A stretch of 64,000 nt of DNA, taken from Piscinibacter sp. XHJ-5. Lineage in GTDB: Bacteria > Pseudomonadota > Gammaproteobacteria > Burkholderiales > Burkholderiaceae_C. A program made the translations under genes and the position numbers. Where the stretch lies: assembly GCF_029855045.1 (NCBI RefSeq), contig NZ_CP123228.1:2914001-2978000 (forward strand), given 5' to 3'. The notes under the pieces are model-generated. The model had not been told where the DNA came from, did no database searches, and saw only the letters and a program-made list of their open reading frames with translations. Below are positions 42,265-50,857 of the stretch, in pieces. Positions within the stretch are counted from its first letter, which is position 1. Each line of letters begins with the position of its first letter.

Positions 42265-43338
42265 CTATACCGCCCGGTACCAGGCCACCCCGTTCTCGTC
42301 GATGTCGCGCCGGGCCTCTCCCCGATGCATGAGGTGGTTCAGGCAGGCGAGGCTCTCGCCTGTCGCCATGCCCAGCAGCGGGACATCGGCCTCGCCGATG
42401 CTGCGCGCGAACAGCGCCGAGAACACGTCGACCGCGCGCTTCGGCTCGGCCAATGCGCGCCGCAGCCGCTGCAGCGACAGCTCCTGCCCGCGCGCCAGCG
42501 CGTCGATGCGCATGTGCAGGCCGCGGAAGCATTCGTTGTGCGCCGGCAGCACCAGCACGTCGTCGGGGACTTCGCGCTTGAGCTTGGCCAGCGAGGCAAG
42601 CCAGTCGGCCATCGGGTCGGCATCGGGTTCGATGGGGTACACCGACACGTTCGACGAGATGCGCGGCAGGACCTGGTCGCCGGAGATGAGCACCTTCAGG
42701 TCCGGGCAGTGCAGGCAGGCGTGCTCGGGTGAATGACCGTTGCCCACGATGATGCGCCACGCATTCGCGCCGATCTGCACGGTCTCGCCGTCGCGCAGCC
42801 GCCTGTAGCTGTCGGGCAGCGCATGGATGTGCTTGCCGAAGTTGCCGAAGCGCACGCGGTAGCTCTCGATCGCCGCCTCGCCCCAGCCCGCACGCCGGTA
42901 GAAGGCGATGCCGTCGGGCGGCGCCTCGCGGCCGGTGTCGGACACGGTGACCCGGCAGGTGAGGTACTCGAGCCGTGTCATCCACAGGCGCACGCCGAAC
43001 TTGCGCGTGAGCCAGCCCGCCATGCCGATGTGGTCGGGATGCATGTGCGTGACGAAGACGCGCGTCAGCGGGCGCTGGTCGGGCGCGTGGGCGAACAGCT
43101 CTCGCCATGCGGCCGCGGTGTCGCCCGTGCTGACGCCTGTGTCGACGATGGCCCAGCCGGCGCCGTCGTCGAGCACCCAGAGGTTGATGTGGTTCAGCGC
43201 ATACGGCAGCGGCATGCGGATCCAGTGCACGCCGGGCGCCACCTCGAGGGTTTGTCCGCGCGGGGGCGGCGCCTCGAACGGATAGACGAGCGCCGGCTTG
43301 CGCCCCGTGTCGGTGTCCTCGAGTCCGTCGGCTGTCAT
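42265..43338 (-). CDS. MBL-fold metallo-hydrolase
   Basis: The 357-residue protein starts at ATG 43338 (CCAGGAGCAGCAG upstream). It has the metal motif THMHPDHIGM, a later His in GHSPEHACL and an Asp in LISGDQVLP. The opening LPYALNHINLWVLDDG and a C-terminal helical extension place it near lactonase/hydroxyacylglutathione-hydrolase-like MBL proteins. The substrate is unknown. Confidence 0.9.
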   Translation of the reverse strand: MTADGLEDTDTGRKPALVYPFEAPPPRGQTLEVAPGVHWIRMPLPYALNHINLWVLDDGAGWAIVDTGVSTGDTAAAWRELFAHAPDQRPLTRVFVTHMHPDHIGMAGWLTRKFGVRLWMTRLEYLTCRVTVSDTGREAPPDGIAFYRRAGWGEAAIESYRVRFGNFGKHIHALPDSYRRLRDGETVQIGANAWRIIVGNGHSPEHACLHCPDLKVLISGDQVLPRISSNVSVYPIEPDADPMADWLASLAKLKREVPDDVLVLPAHNECFRGLHMRIDALARGQELSLQRLRRALAEPKRAVDVFSALFARSIGEADVPLLGMATGESLACLNHLMHRGEARRDIDENGVAWYRAV

Positions 43339-43382
43339 CTGCTGCTCCTGGTCCGTTGAGGATGATAGGCGCCGCCTGAACC

Positions 43383-43396
43383 TGTAAGGGCTTACA
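43383..43396. promoter_or_regulatory. TGTAAG-GG-CTTACA palindrome upstream of the TonB receptor
   Basis: A perfect 6+2+6 inverted repeat lies 38 bases before the TonB-dependent receptor start (43435) and about 45 bases before the MBL hydrolase start on the other strand. TTACA/TGTAA half-sites are used by several OmpR-type regulators, so it may be a metal- or signal-responsive operator. Confidence 0.5.
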
Positions 43397-43434
43397 ACTT
43401 GCCGTGCACGAGGGCGCCGGCATGATCGCCTCAG

Positions 43435-45378
43435 ATGTCCATACCACCCCGCTGTCTGCGCGCCGCATTCACTTCCATACTCCTCGCCTTCGCCGGCGCC
43501 GGCCATGCTCAGGACACGGCGCTGTCCCGGCTGCGCGACATGAGCCTCGAGGAGCTCAGCGACCTCGTGATCACCTCGGTGTCCAAGCGCGCCGAGCCGC
43601 TGTCGCAAGCGCCGGCGTCGGTGTTCGTCATCACCGCCGATGACATCCGGCGCGCCGGAGCGACCACATTGCCCGAGGCGCTTCGCCTGGCGCCCGGGCT
43701 GCAGGTGTCGCGCGACAGCGCCACCGGCTACGTGATCAGCGCACGCGGCTTCAACGCGCCGAATTCGAACAAGCTGCTGGTGCTGATCGACGGGCGCTCT
43801 GTGTACACGCCGCTGTTCTCCGGGGTGTTCTGGGACGTGCAGGACGTGATGCTCGAGGACGTCGAGCGTATCGAGGTGATCAGCGGGCCGGGCGGCACGC
43901 TGTGGGGCGCCAATGCGGTCAACGGCGTCATCAACGTCATCACGCAGCGGGCAGCGCAGACACAGGGTGCGCTGGTCTCGCTGGGCGCCGGCGAGCGCGA
44001 AAGCCAGGCCGCGGCACGCTACGGGGCGGCCCTCGGCGCGCAGGGTCACTTGCGCGTCTACGCGCGCCACCTGGCGCGCAAACACACACGCATGCCCGAC
44101 GGCAGCGCACGCGACGACGCGGCCGAGCAGACGCAGCTGGGCCTGCGCGCCGATGCCCAGCGCGGGCGCGATCGCTTCACCGCCCTCGGCAACGTGTACG
44201 ACGGCAGCATCGGCCAGCCGGCGCCGGGCACCTTCTTCACCGGCACGCCGCTGGCCCTGGCCGACGTTTCCGTGTCGGGTGCCCACCTGCTGGCGCGCTG
44301 GGAACGCTCCCTCGACGACGGGGCCAACGTCAGCGCGCAGGCCTACTACGACCACACCCGGCGGGTCATCCCGCCGACGCTGGGCGAGGAGCTTGACATC
44401 GTCGACCTGCAGTTCCAGCACGGCCTGCGGCCGATCGGGCGGCATGCCCTGGTGTGGGGGGCGCAGTACCGTGCGAGCCGCGACCGGGTGAGCAACAGCA
44501 CCGTGATCGCCTTCCTGCCGGCGTCCCTGCAGCAGCACTGGAGCAGCCTGTTCGCCCAGGACGAGATCCGGCTTGGCGACACGCTGCACCTCACGCTGGG
44601 CGCGCGCCTCGAACGCAACGACTACACCGGCAGCGAGTTCCTGCCCAACGCGCGGCTGGCCTGGCAGGCGGGCCGCGATCAGCTGGTATGGACAGCCCTG
44701 TCGCGCACCGTGCGCGCGCCTTCGCGACTGGACCGCGACATCTTCGCCCCCGGCGAGCCGCCTTTCGTGCTGGGCGGCGGGCCGGACTTCCGCTCCGAGC
44801 GCGCCCATGTCTTCGAGCTCGGCTGGCGCGGCCAGCCCACGCCGAACAGCTCGTTGTCCGCCACCGTCTTTCGTGCCGACTACGACCGGCTGCGCACGCT
44901 CGAGCTCGCGCCGCCCGGCAGTGCCGGCGTGGTCGCCTACGAGAACCGGATGAGCGGCCGAACGCACGGCATCGAGATGTGGGGCAGCTGGCAGGCGACG
45001 CGTGAACTGCGTCTGAGTGCCGGCTACACCCAGCTGCACAAGCGGCTGCAGCTCGAGAGCTTCAGCCTGGACCTCGACGGGGCGCGGCTCGCCGAGGGCA
45101 GCGATCCGCGGCATCGCTGGATGCTGCGTGCGTCCTTCAATCCGTCGGGCAACACGGAGGTGGACGGCGTGCTGCGCCATGTCTCGTCGATGTCCAACCC
45201 GGCGGTGGAGTCCTATTCCGCGCTCGACCTGCGCTTCGCCTGGCGCGTGCGGCCCGGGCTGGAGCTGTCGCTCACGGCGCAGAACCTGCTGGACCGCCAT
45301 GTCGAGTACCAGCTGATCGCGCCCTACAGCAGCGAGTTCGGACGCAGCCTGTTCCTCAAGGCGGTGGCGCAGTTCTGA
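43435..45378 (+). CDS. TonB-dependent outer-membrane receptor
   Basis: The 647-residue precursor has a signal peptide (to about residue 25) and a TonB-box-like start region. The plug domain contains PASVFVITADDIRRAGATTLPEAL, GFNAPNSNKLLVLIDGR and VERIEVISGPGGTLWGANAVNGVINVIT. A 22-strand barrel ends in the aromatic KAVAQF. The plug type resembles siderophore/cobalamin receptors (Cir/BtuB-like) but the ligand is unknown. It lies behind a TGTAAG-GG-CTTACA palindrome and is followed by a palindromic repeat. Confidence 0.95.
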   Translation: MSIPPRCLRAAFTSILLAFAGAGHAQDTALSRLRDMSLEELSDLVITSVSKRAEPLSQAPASVFVITADDIRRAGATTLPEALRLAPGLQVSRDSATGYVISARGFNAPNSNKLLVLIDGRSVYTPLFSGVFWDVQDVMLEDVERIEVISGPGGTLWGANAVNGVINVITQRAAQTQGALVSLGAGERESQAAARYGAALGAQGHLRVYARHLARKHTRMPDGSARDDAAEQTQLGLRADAQRGRDRFTALGNVYDGSIGQPAPGTFFTGTPLALADVSVSGAHLLARWERSLDDGANVSAQAYYDHTRRVIPPTLGEELDIVDLQFQHGLRPIGRHALVWGAQYRASRDRVSNSTVIAFLPASLQQHWSSLFAQDEIRLGDTLHLTLGARLERNDYTGSEFLPNARLAWQAGRDQLVWTALSRTVRAPSRLDRDIFAPGEPPFVLGGGPDFRSERAHVFELGWRGQPTPNSSLSATVFRADYDRLRTLELAPPGSAGVVAYENRMSGRTHGIEMWGSWQATRELRLSAGYTQLHKRLQLESFSLDLDGARLAEGSDPRHRWMLRASFNPSGNTEVDGVLRHVSSMSNPAVESYSALDLRFAWRVRPGLELSLTAQNLLDRHVEYQLIAPYSSEFGRSLFLKAVAQF

Positions 45379-45389
45379 GGTTCAGCACT

Positions 45390-45411
45390 CCCTCTGCGCC
45401 GCGGGAGAGGG
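45390..45411. repeat. Imperfect CCCTCTCC repeat after the TonB receptor
   Basis: CCCTCTGCGCCGCGGGAGAGGG followed by CTGGGGTGAGG is the longer form of the repeat seen elsewhere in the window, with one arm degenerate. It starts 12 bases after the receptor stop and probably contributes to termination. Confidence 0.55.
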
Positions 45412-45499
45412 CTGGGGTGAGGAGCGCTTCGTCGCGTTTATCCGATGGCGGCGACGGCGCCCCGCGCCTAGAGTTGCTGGACCTCACGAGGAGTGCGCC

Positions 45500-45742
45500 A
45501 TGAAGAAGCTTCTGCTGACCCTGGGATTGGCCGCTTGCGCCGGACTGGCCTGGGCCCACAACTGCCCCAACGAGATGAAGGCGATAGACGCCAAGCTCGC
45601 CGCCGCCGACGCGAAGCTGAGCGAAGCCGATGCCGCCAAGGTGAAGCAGCTGCGCGCCGAAGGCGAGGCCGCGCACAAGGCGGGCAAGCACGACGAGTCG
45701 ATGAAGAAGCTGGGAGAGGCGAAGACGATCCTCGGCATCTAG
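45500..45742 (+). CDS. Small periplasmic helical protein
   Basis: The 80-residue precursor has a clear signal peptide (MKKLLLTLGLAACAGLAWA). The mature ~60 residues are Ala/Lys/Glu-rich helices with one Cys just after the cleavage site (HNC). Composition suggests a coiled coil. No family is recognised. The ribosome binding site is CACGAGGAGTG. It may interact with the envelope, but no evidence points to a specific function. Confidence 0.82.
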   Translation: MKKLLLTLGLAACAGLAWAHNCPNEMKAIDAKLAAADAKLSEADAAKVKQLRAEGEAAHKAGKHDESMKKLGEAKTILGI

Positions 45743-45746
45743 GCGG

Positions 45747-46481
45747 TCAGCGGGTCGGCCTCGACACGTCGCGCCAGAGCAGCATGTCGATGAGCCTGCG
45801 CGAGGCGCCGTCGTAGAAGCCCTGCGCCGGGCGCTCGCCCCCGGGCGGGTTGCGGAAGGTGCCGAACACCATGTCCCACAGCGGCAGGTCCGCGTAGTTG
45901 TGGGCGTGAACGCCGCGTGCGTGGTGCACGGCGTGGCTTTCGGGCCGCTGGATCAGCCAGCCCAGCCATCGCGGCGTTCGCACGTTCGCGTGCTGGAACA
46001 CGGCCGCGAAGGTGAGGAAGGCAGTGGCCAGCGCGCCAGCCTCGGGACTCAACCCCAGCAGCGGGAAGAGGACCAGGCTCGACCAGGTGACGAACAGGGC
46101 GGCGTCGACCGGATGCAGGAAGTACGCGCCCCATGCATCGAGCGATTCCGCGCTGTGGTGCATCTGGTGCCCGAGCCGCCACAGCCAGTCGAAACGGTGC
46201 GCGCTGCGGTGGTAGACGTAGTGCACGAGCTCGTAGACGAGCACGCCGAGCGCAGCGCCGGCGACCGTGCCCAGGCCGGAGCTGTCGAAGAGGCTGTAGC
46301 CCGCAAGCAGGCCGGCCCAGAGCTGGCCGACCGCCAGCGAGAGGACGAAGTTGAAGGCGGTGACGCCGAGGGCGCGCACGCGCCAGCCTCGGGCCTCGGG
46401 CGGGCGGTGAGCCCGGTAGGCGAGGTCGAGCAGCAGGAACGCGGGCAGCAGGGACAGCGTGAGGATCTCGAGCCAGGACAT
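45747..46481 (-). CDS. Sterol desaturase/fatty acid hydroxylase family membrane protein
   Basis: The 244-residue polytopic protein has the histidine clusters of di-iron membrane hydroxylases: HYVYHRSAH, HQMHH and a later HAVHH. The start is taken at ATG 46481, preceded by GGAG six bases away, rather than ATG 46493, which has no ribosome binding site. Bacterial members hydroxylate or desaturate lipids; the substrate is not clear. The end is four bases from the small periplasmic gene's stop on the other strand. Confidence 0.9.
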   Translation of the reverse strand: MSWLEILTLSLLPAFLLLDLAYRAHRPPEARGWRVRALGVTAFNFVLSLAVGQLWAGLLAGYSLFDSSGLGTVAGAALGVLVYELVHYVYHRSAHRFDWLWRLGHQMHHSAESLDAWGAYFLHPVDAALFVTWSSLVLFPLLGLSPEAGALATAFLTFAAVFQHANVRTPRWLGWLIQRPESHAVHHARGVHAHNYADLPLWDMVFGTFRNPPGGERPAQGFYDGASRRLIDMLLWRDVSRPTR

Positions 46482-46553
46482 GGTGGTCTCCATCGATGCG
46501 ATGGGACGACCATAAGAGGCAGGCGTCCGCTGAGCGTCCCCTGAGCGGCCCGA

Positions 46554-48158
46554 TCAACCGTGCCGGTCGATGAAGCGCTCGATCGCACGCAGCACGGCGT
46601 CCGCGTCGCCGTGCCACCACCAGTGATCCTCTCCCGGCAGCAACTCCAGCTCGGCGCCCGCGATCCGCGCGGCCAGGTAGCGCCCCGCGCCTTCGCGCAC
46701 GATCCGGTCGCCCTGGCGCTGGATCACCAGGGTCGGCATGCGCAGCGTCGGCAGCTTGTCGCGCACGTCCATGTCGCGAAACGCATGCAGGATCGCGTCG
46801 ATGCCGTTCTGCGAGGAGGCGCTGCGCAGCATGCGGGTCCACCACGCCTGCACCTGCAGGTCGCCGGCGGCCGAAGGTGCGAAAGCCTCGATGCTGGTCG
46901 CGCCGCCCCAACCCGCCCGCAGCTTGACGAGCCAGCGCTCGAACTGCTCCTCGTTCATCGCCCAGGGGTAGTCGGGCGCCCAGCTGCCGCGCGCGTTGCT
47001 CCCGTAGAGCACCAGGCCGGCGACGCGCTCGGGCATGGCCGCGGCCGCTTCCACCGCCACCGTGCCGCCGAGCGATGCGCCGAAGAGCCATGCGCGTGCC
47101 GCGCCCAGGCTGTCGAGAACCGCCGCCATGTCCTCGACGGCGGAGTCGATCGTGGGCTCGACGCCGACCCGCTCGGACAAGCCCATGCCGCGGCGGTCGA
47201 GCATGACGACGCGGTAGCGCTCGGCGAGCCGTTCGAAGCAGCGGCGCACACGCGGCTCGTCGAACGCCACTTCGATGTGCGACAGGAGTCCCGGCACGAT
47301 GACGAGGGGGACGTCGCCCCGACCACTCGCCACATGCGCCACCGCACCGTCGCGGGTCTGCGCGAAGCGGATGTCCGGCAGCGCACGGGCGACGACGTCG
47401 GCTTGCCGGGCGCGGCCGGTGGCGATGGCATACGCGGCTTCGAGCGCAGGCGAGGGCGGCACGCCGAACTCGGCGCGCAGCAGCTCGGCGCAGCGGAAGT
47501 ACGCGGCCTCGACGCCGGCAGTGTCGCCGCGACGGGCGAGGGCGCCGATGAGCGCTGCGTGGCCGGCCTCGGCCAGCGGGTCGAGCGCGATCAGCCGCTG
47601 CGCGGCCTCGATCGCCAGCGTCGCGTCGCCCGCGTGCGCCTGCTGCTGCGCCAGGCGCTCCAGCGCGCGGGCGAGAAGCCTTCGATGCTCGGCGCGCCGC
47701 GGCTCGAGCCAGCCGTCGAACACATCCGAGCCGATCCCGAAGCCGTCGAGCAGTCCATCCGCGTCGGGCGCCAGCAGGACGTCCAGGCCTGGCACGCCGG
47801 CACCCGACAGCAGCGCCTGCGCCGCGGCACGCACGCGCTGCACGTCGGAGTCGACGTGCACGCGCGCTGTGTCCAGCCACAGGGCATCGGCATCGCCGGC
47901 GATCAGCTCGGCGCCGCAGACGGCCTGCACCTGGTGCACCAGCCGGCGCAGGCGCGTGCGGCCGACGGCCGGGCCCGCATCCGGCCACAGCAGCGCTGCC
48001 AGCTGCGCGCGCGACACCTTGCGCGAGAGCTCGGCGAGGTGGGCCAGCAACGCGAGGCCGCGCTTGAGCTTGAGCGGCGCCTCGACGCCGTCGACGCGGA
48101 CGGCGGGGTAGGCGTGCAGGCGGAGGTCGAGGCGATGAAGAACGCTGGGCGTGCGCAT
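46554..48158 (-). CDS. BTAD/SARP-type regulatory domain fused to alpha/beta hydrolase
   Basis: The 534-residue protein begins with a winged-helix-like region (about 1-90, LKLKRGLALLAHLAEL and RAQLAALLWPDAG) and a BTAD-type helical repeat domain (about 100-245), as in SARP-family regulators. The last ~280 residues are an alpha/beta hydrolase: nucleophile elbow GASLGG, Asp in RQGDRIV and the terminal GEDHWWW His. The fusion of a transcription-factor-like head to an esterase suggests a regulator whose activity responds to a hydrolysable ligand. The gene is divergent from the IlvD/Edd operon, which it may control. Confidence 0.87.
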   Translation of the reverse strand: MRTPSVLHRLDLRLHAYPAVRVDGVEAPLKLKRGLALLAHLAELSRKVSRAQLAALLWPDAGPAVGRTRLRRLVHQVQAVCGAELIAGDADALWLDTARVHVDSDVQRVRAAAQALLSGAGVPGLDVLLAPDADGLLDGFGIGSDVFDGWLEPRRAEHRRLLARALERLAQQQAHAGDATLAIEAAQRLIALDPLAEAGHAALIGALARRGDTAGVEAAYFRCAELLRAEFGVPPSPALEAAYAIATGRARQADVVARALPDIRFAQTRDGAVAHVASGRGDVPLVIVPGLLSHIEVAFDEPRVRRCFERLAERYRVVMLDRRGMGLSERVGVEPTIDSAVEDMAAVLDSLGAARAWLFGASLGGTVAVEAAAAMPERVAGLVLYGSNARGSWAPDYPWAMNEEQFERWLVKLRAGWGGATSIEAFAPSAAGDLQVQAWWTRMLRSASSQNGIDAILHAFRDMDVRDKLPTLRMPTLVIQRQGDRIVREGAGRYLAARIAGAELELLPGEDHWWWHGDADAVLRAIERFIDRHG

Positions 48159-48285
48159 GTCGGCAGGACCGAAAGCGATGCCTTCACCTTACCGCACGAC
48201 GCTGAACACCCGAGGTCGCCCGCTGGGAAAAACTCGCCTGCGATGCGAACATCCAGGCCGACTGAATTCCGCCGGAGCCCGCGCC

Positions 48286-50016
48286 ATGTCCGAGTCCGAT
48301 TCGAAGTCAGGCATGCGCAAGGGCCTGACGAGCTACGGCGACGAAGGCTTCTCGCTGTTCCTGCGCAAGGCCTTCATCAAGGGCGCGGGCTACACCGATG
48401 GCGCGCTCGACCGCCCGGTGATCGGCATCGCGGGCACCGGCAGCGCCTACAACCCCTGCCACGGCAATGCGCCGCAGCTCCTCGAGGCGGTGCGCCGCGG
48501 CGTCATGCTGGCCGGCGGCCTGCCGATGGAATTCCCGACCATCTCGGTGCACGAGAGCTTCGCCGCGCCGACCAGCATGGTGCTGCGCAACCTGATGGCG
48601 ATGGACACCGAGGAGATGATCCGCGCGCAGCCCATGGATGCGGTGGTGCTCCTCGGCGGCTGCGACAAGACCGTGCCGGCGCAACTGATGGGCGCGGCAT
48701 CGGCCGGCATCCCGGCGATCCAGCTGATCACCGGCTCCATGCTGACCGGATCGCACCGGGGCGAGCGCGTGGGGGCCTGCACCGACTGCCGCCGCTATTG
48801 GGCGAAGTTCCGCGCCGGCGAGATCGATGCGCAGGAGACGGCAGCGGTCAACGACCAGCTGGTCGCCAGTGTCGGCACCTGCTCGGTGATGGGCACGGCG
48901 AGCACGATGGCCTGCATCGCCGAAGCGCTGGGCATGACGGTGCCAGGCGGCGCCTCGCCGCCGGCGGTCACCGCCGACCGCATCCGCGTGGCCGAGGAGA
49001 CCGGCGCGCAGGCGGTGCGCATCGCGCGCGAGCGGGTGACCATCGACAAGGTCCTCACGCCCGATGCCTTCGAGAACGCCATGCGGGTGCTGCTGGCGAT
49101 CGGCGGCTCCACCAACGGCGTCGTGCACCTGACCGCCATCGCCGGCCGCATGGGCCTGGAAGTCGACCTGCATGCGCTCGACCGCATGGGCCGCGAGACG
49201 CCGGTGCTGCTCGATCTCAAGCCCTCGGGGCGCCACTACATGGAGGACTTCCATCGCGCCGGCGGCATGGCGACGCTGCTGCGCGAGCTCAAGCCGCTGC
49301 TGAAGCTCGATGCGCCCACCGTGATGGGCCGCACGCTGGGCGAGCTGATCGAGTCGGCCGGTCCGGCCTTCGAGCAGGACGTGGTGCGTCCCCTCGCGCA
49401 TCCGATCTATCCGCAAGGCGGCATTGCGGTCCTCTGGGGCAACCTCGCGCCGGGCGGCGCCATCATCAAGCAGTCCGCGGCCGACCCCGCGCTGATGGAG
49501 CACGAGGGCCGCGCGGTGGTGTTCGAGAACGCCGAGGATCTCGCCGCGCGCATCGATGCCGACGATCTCGACGTGGCGCCCGGCGACGTCCTGGTGCTCA
49601 AGAACATCGGCCCCAAGGGCGCACCCGGCATGCCGGAGGCCGGCTACCTCCCGATTCCCCGCAAGCTGGCCCGCGCCGGCGTGAAGGACATGGTGCGCCT
49701 GTCCGACGGTCGCATGAGCGGCACCGCCTTCGGAACCGTCGTGCTGCATGTGACGCCGGAGGCGGCAGTGGGCGGCCCGCTGGCGCATGTGCGCAGCGGT
49801 GACCGCATCCGCCTCAGCGTGGCGCGTCGCGAGCTGAGCCTGGTGGTGCCGGACGACGAGATGGCGCGGCGTGCGCGACAGGCGCGATCGGCCGTGCCCA
49901 CGGCCGATCGCGGCTATCGCAAGCTGTTCCTGCAGACGGTGACCCAGGCGGACCAGGGGGTGGATTTCGACTTCCTGCGCGCCGCTCGATTCATCGGCAA
50001 AGTGCCCCGTTCTTGA
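48286..50016 (+). CDS. IlvD/Edd family sugar-acid dehydratase
   Basis: The 576-residue protein belongs to the arabonate/xylonate dehydratase branch of IlvD/Edd. Cysteines C58 (NPCHG), C126 (GGCDKT) and C199 (GTCSVMGTAS) lie where the [2Fe-2S] cluster ligands of L-arabonate dehydratase are known. It should remove water from an aldonate to give a 2-keto-3-deoxy sugar acid. RraA-like and DapA-like genes follow closely (14 and 71 bases), forming a catabolic operon. The exact sugar is not deducible. Confidence 0.92.
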   Translation: MSESDSKSGMRKGLTSYGDEGFSLFLRKAFIKGAGYTDGALDRPVIGIAGTGSAYNPCHGNAPQLLEAVRRGVMLAGGLPMEFPTISVHESFAAPTSMVLRNLMAMDTEEMIRAQPMDAVVLLGGCDKTVPAQLMGAASAGIPAIQLITGSMLTGSHRGERVGACTDCRRYWAKFRAGEIDAQETAAVNDQLVASVGTCSVMGTASTMACIAEALGMTVPGGASPPAVTADRIRVAEETGAQAVRIARERVTIDKVLTPDAFENAMRVLLAIGGSTNGVVHLTAIAGRMGLEVDLHALDRMGRETPVLLDLKPSGRHYMEDFHRAGGMATLLRELKPLLKLDAPTVMGRTLGELIESAGPAFEQDVVRPLAHPIYPQGGIAVLWGNLAPGGAIIKQSAADPALMEHEGRAVVFENAEDLAARIDADDLDVAPGDVLVLKNIGPKGAPGMPEAGYLPIPRKLARAGVKDMVRLSDGRMSGTAFGTVVLHVTPEAAVGGPLAHVRSGDRIRLSVARRELSLVVPDDEMARRARQARSAVPTADRGYRKLFLQTVTQADQGVDFDFLRAARFIGKVPRS

Positions 50017-50030
50017 TCACGAGGAGCCCC

Positions 50031-50786
50031 ATGAGCGCAGAACCCGTGCCCCTGCCCGAATCCGCGACGCGCGCCTTGCAGGGCGTGACGACCGCGACCG
50101 TGACCACCGTGCTGCTGAAGAAGGGCCTGCGCAATGTGTGGCTGCGCGGCGCACTGCCGCTCGCGCCGGGCCAGCCGCGGCTGGTGGGACGCGCCTTCAC
50201 GCTGCGCTTCGTGCCGGCCCGCGAAGACCTCGCGACGCCGGCCTCGTGGGCTTCGCCGATCTCCACCCGTGCCGCCATCGAAGCGATGCCGCCCGGCTGC
50301 ATCGCCGTGGTCGGCGCGATGGGTGTGACGGATGCCGGCATCTTCGGCGACATCCTGTGCGCGCGCATGAAGCGGCGTGGCGTGGCCGGCCTGGTGACGG
50401 ACGGCGTCGTGCGCGACCTGGCCGGCGTGCTCGGCACGGGCCTGCCGGTGTGGTGCCAGGGGACGGCGGCACCGCCTTCGGTCGCGGGCCTGACCTTCGT
50501 CGGCTGGCAGGAGCCCGTCGGCTGCGGCGGCGTGGCCGTGTTTCCCAACGACGTGATCGTCGTCGACCAGGACGGTGCGGTCCTCATTCCGGCGGCGCTG
50601 CTCGACGAGGTCGTCGCCGCGTCGGTGGAGCAGGAGCGCCTGGAGGAGTGGATCATGGGCGAGGTCGCCGCCGGCGCGGAATTGCCAGGGCTGTATCCGC
50701 CGAACGAGGAGAACAAGGCGCGCTACGAGGCATGGGTTCGAAGCCGCGAAGTCCCCTCTCCCGCTCGCGGAAGAGCGCCAGGGTGA
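50031..50786 (+). CDS. RraA family protein (HMG aldolase/oxaloacetate decarboxylase-like)
   Basis: The 251-residue protein starts at ATG 50031 behind ACGAGGAGCCCC. It has the RraA/HMG-aldolase fold with GDILCARMKRRGVAGLVTDGVVRD, where the G-x-D and R-D metal-binding pattern is visible. In sugar-acid operons these proteins act as aldolases, decarboxylases or isomerases. Its last 10 codons (PSPARGRAPG) are formed by a CCCTCTCCCGC repeat, indicating that the repeat has replaced the original C-terminal end. Confidence 0.9.
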   Translation: MSAEPVPLPESATRALQGVTTATVTTVLLKKGLRNVWLRGALPLAPGQPRLVGRAFTLRFVPAREDLATPASWASPISTRAAIEAMPPGCIAVVGAMGVTDAGIFGDILCARMKRRGVAGLVTDGVVRDLAGVLGTGLPVWCQGTAAPPSVAGLTFVGWQEPVGCGGVAVFPNDVIVVDQDGAVLIPAALLDEVVAASVEQERLEEWIMGEVAAGAELPGLYPPNEENKARYEAWVRSREVPSPARGRAPG

Positions 50787-50827
50787 GCGCGACACACCCT
50801 CAACCCGACCCTCTCCCGCGAGCGGAG
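50754..50827. repeat. Two degenerate CCCTCTCCCGC repeats at the RraA 3' end
   Basis: One copy (about 50754-50775, CCCTCTCCCGCTCGCGG) overlaps the last codons of the RraA-like gene. A second (about 50809-50827, CCCTCTCCCGCGAGCGG) lies in the 71-base gap before the DapA-like gene. They face each other with a GGGTGAG spacer, like a paired repetitive element. They may attenuate transcription within the operon. Confidence 0.55.
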
Positions 50828-50857
50828 CGTCGGCATCCAGTTCCGGGAGATCCATCC

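Noticed and set aside
46560..49802. Plus-strand open frame of 1080 codons
   Set aside because: Spans the hydrolase fusion antisense and the IlvD/Edd gene out of frame; no domain.
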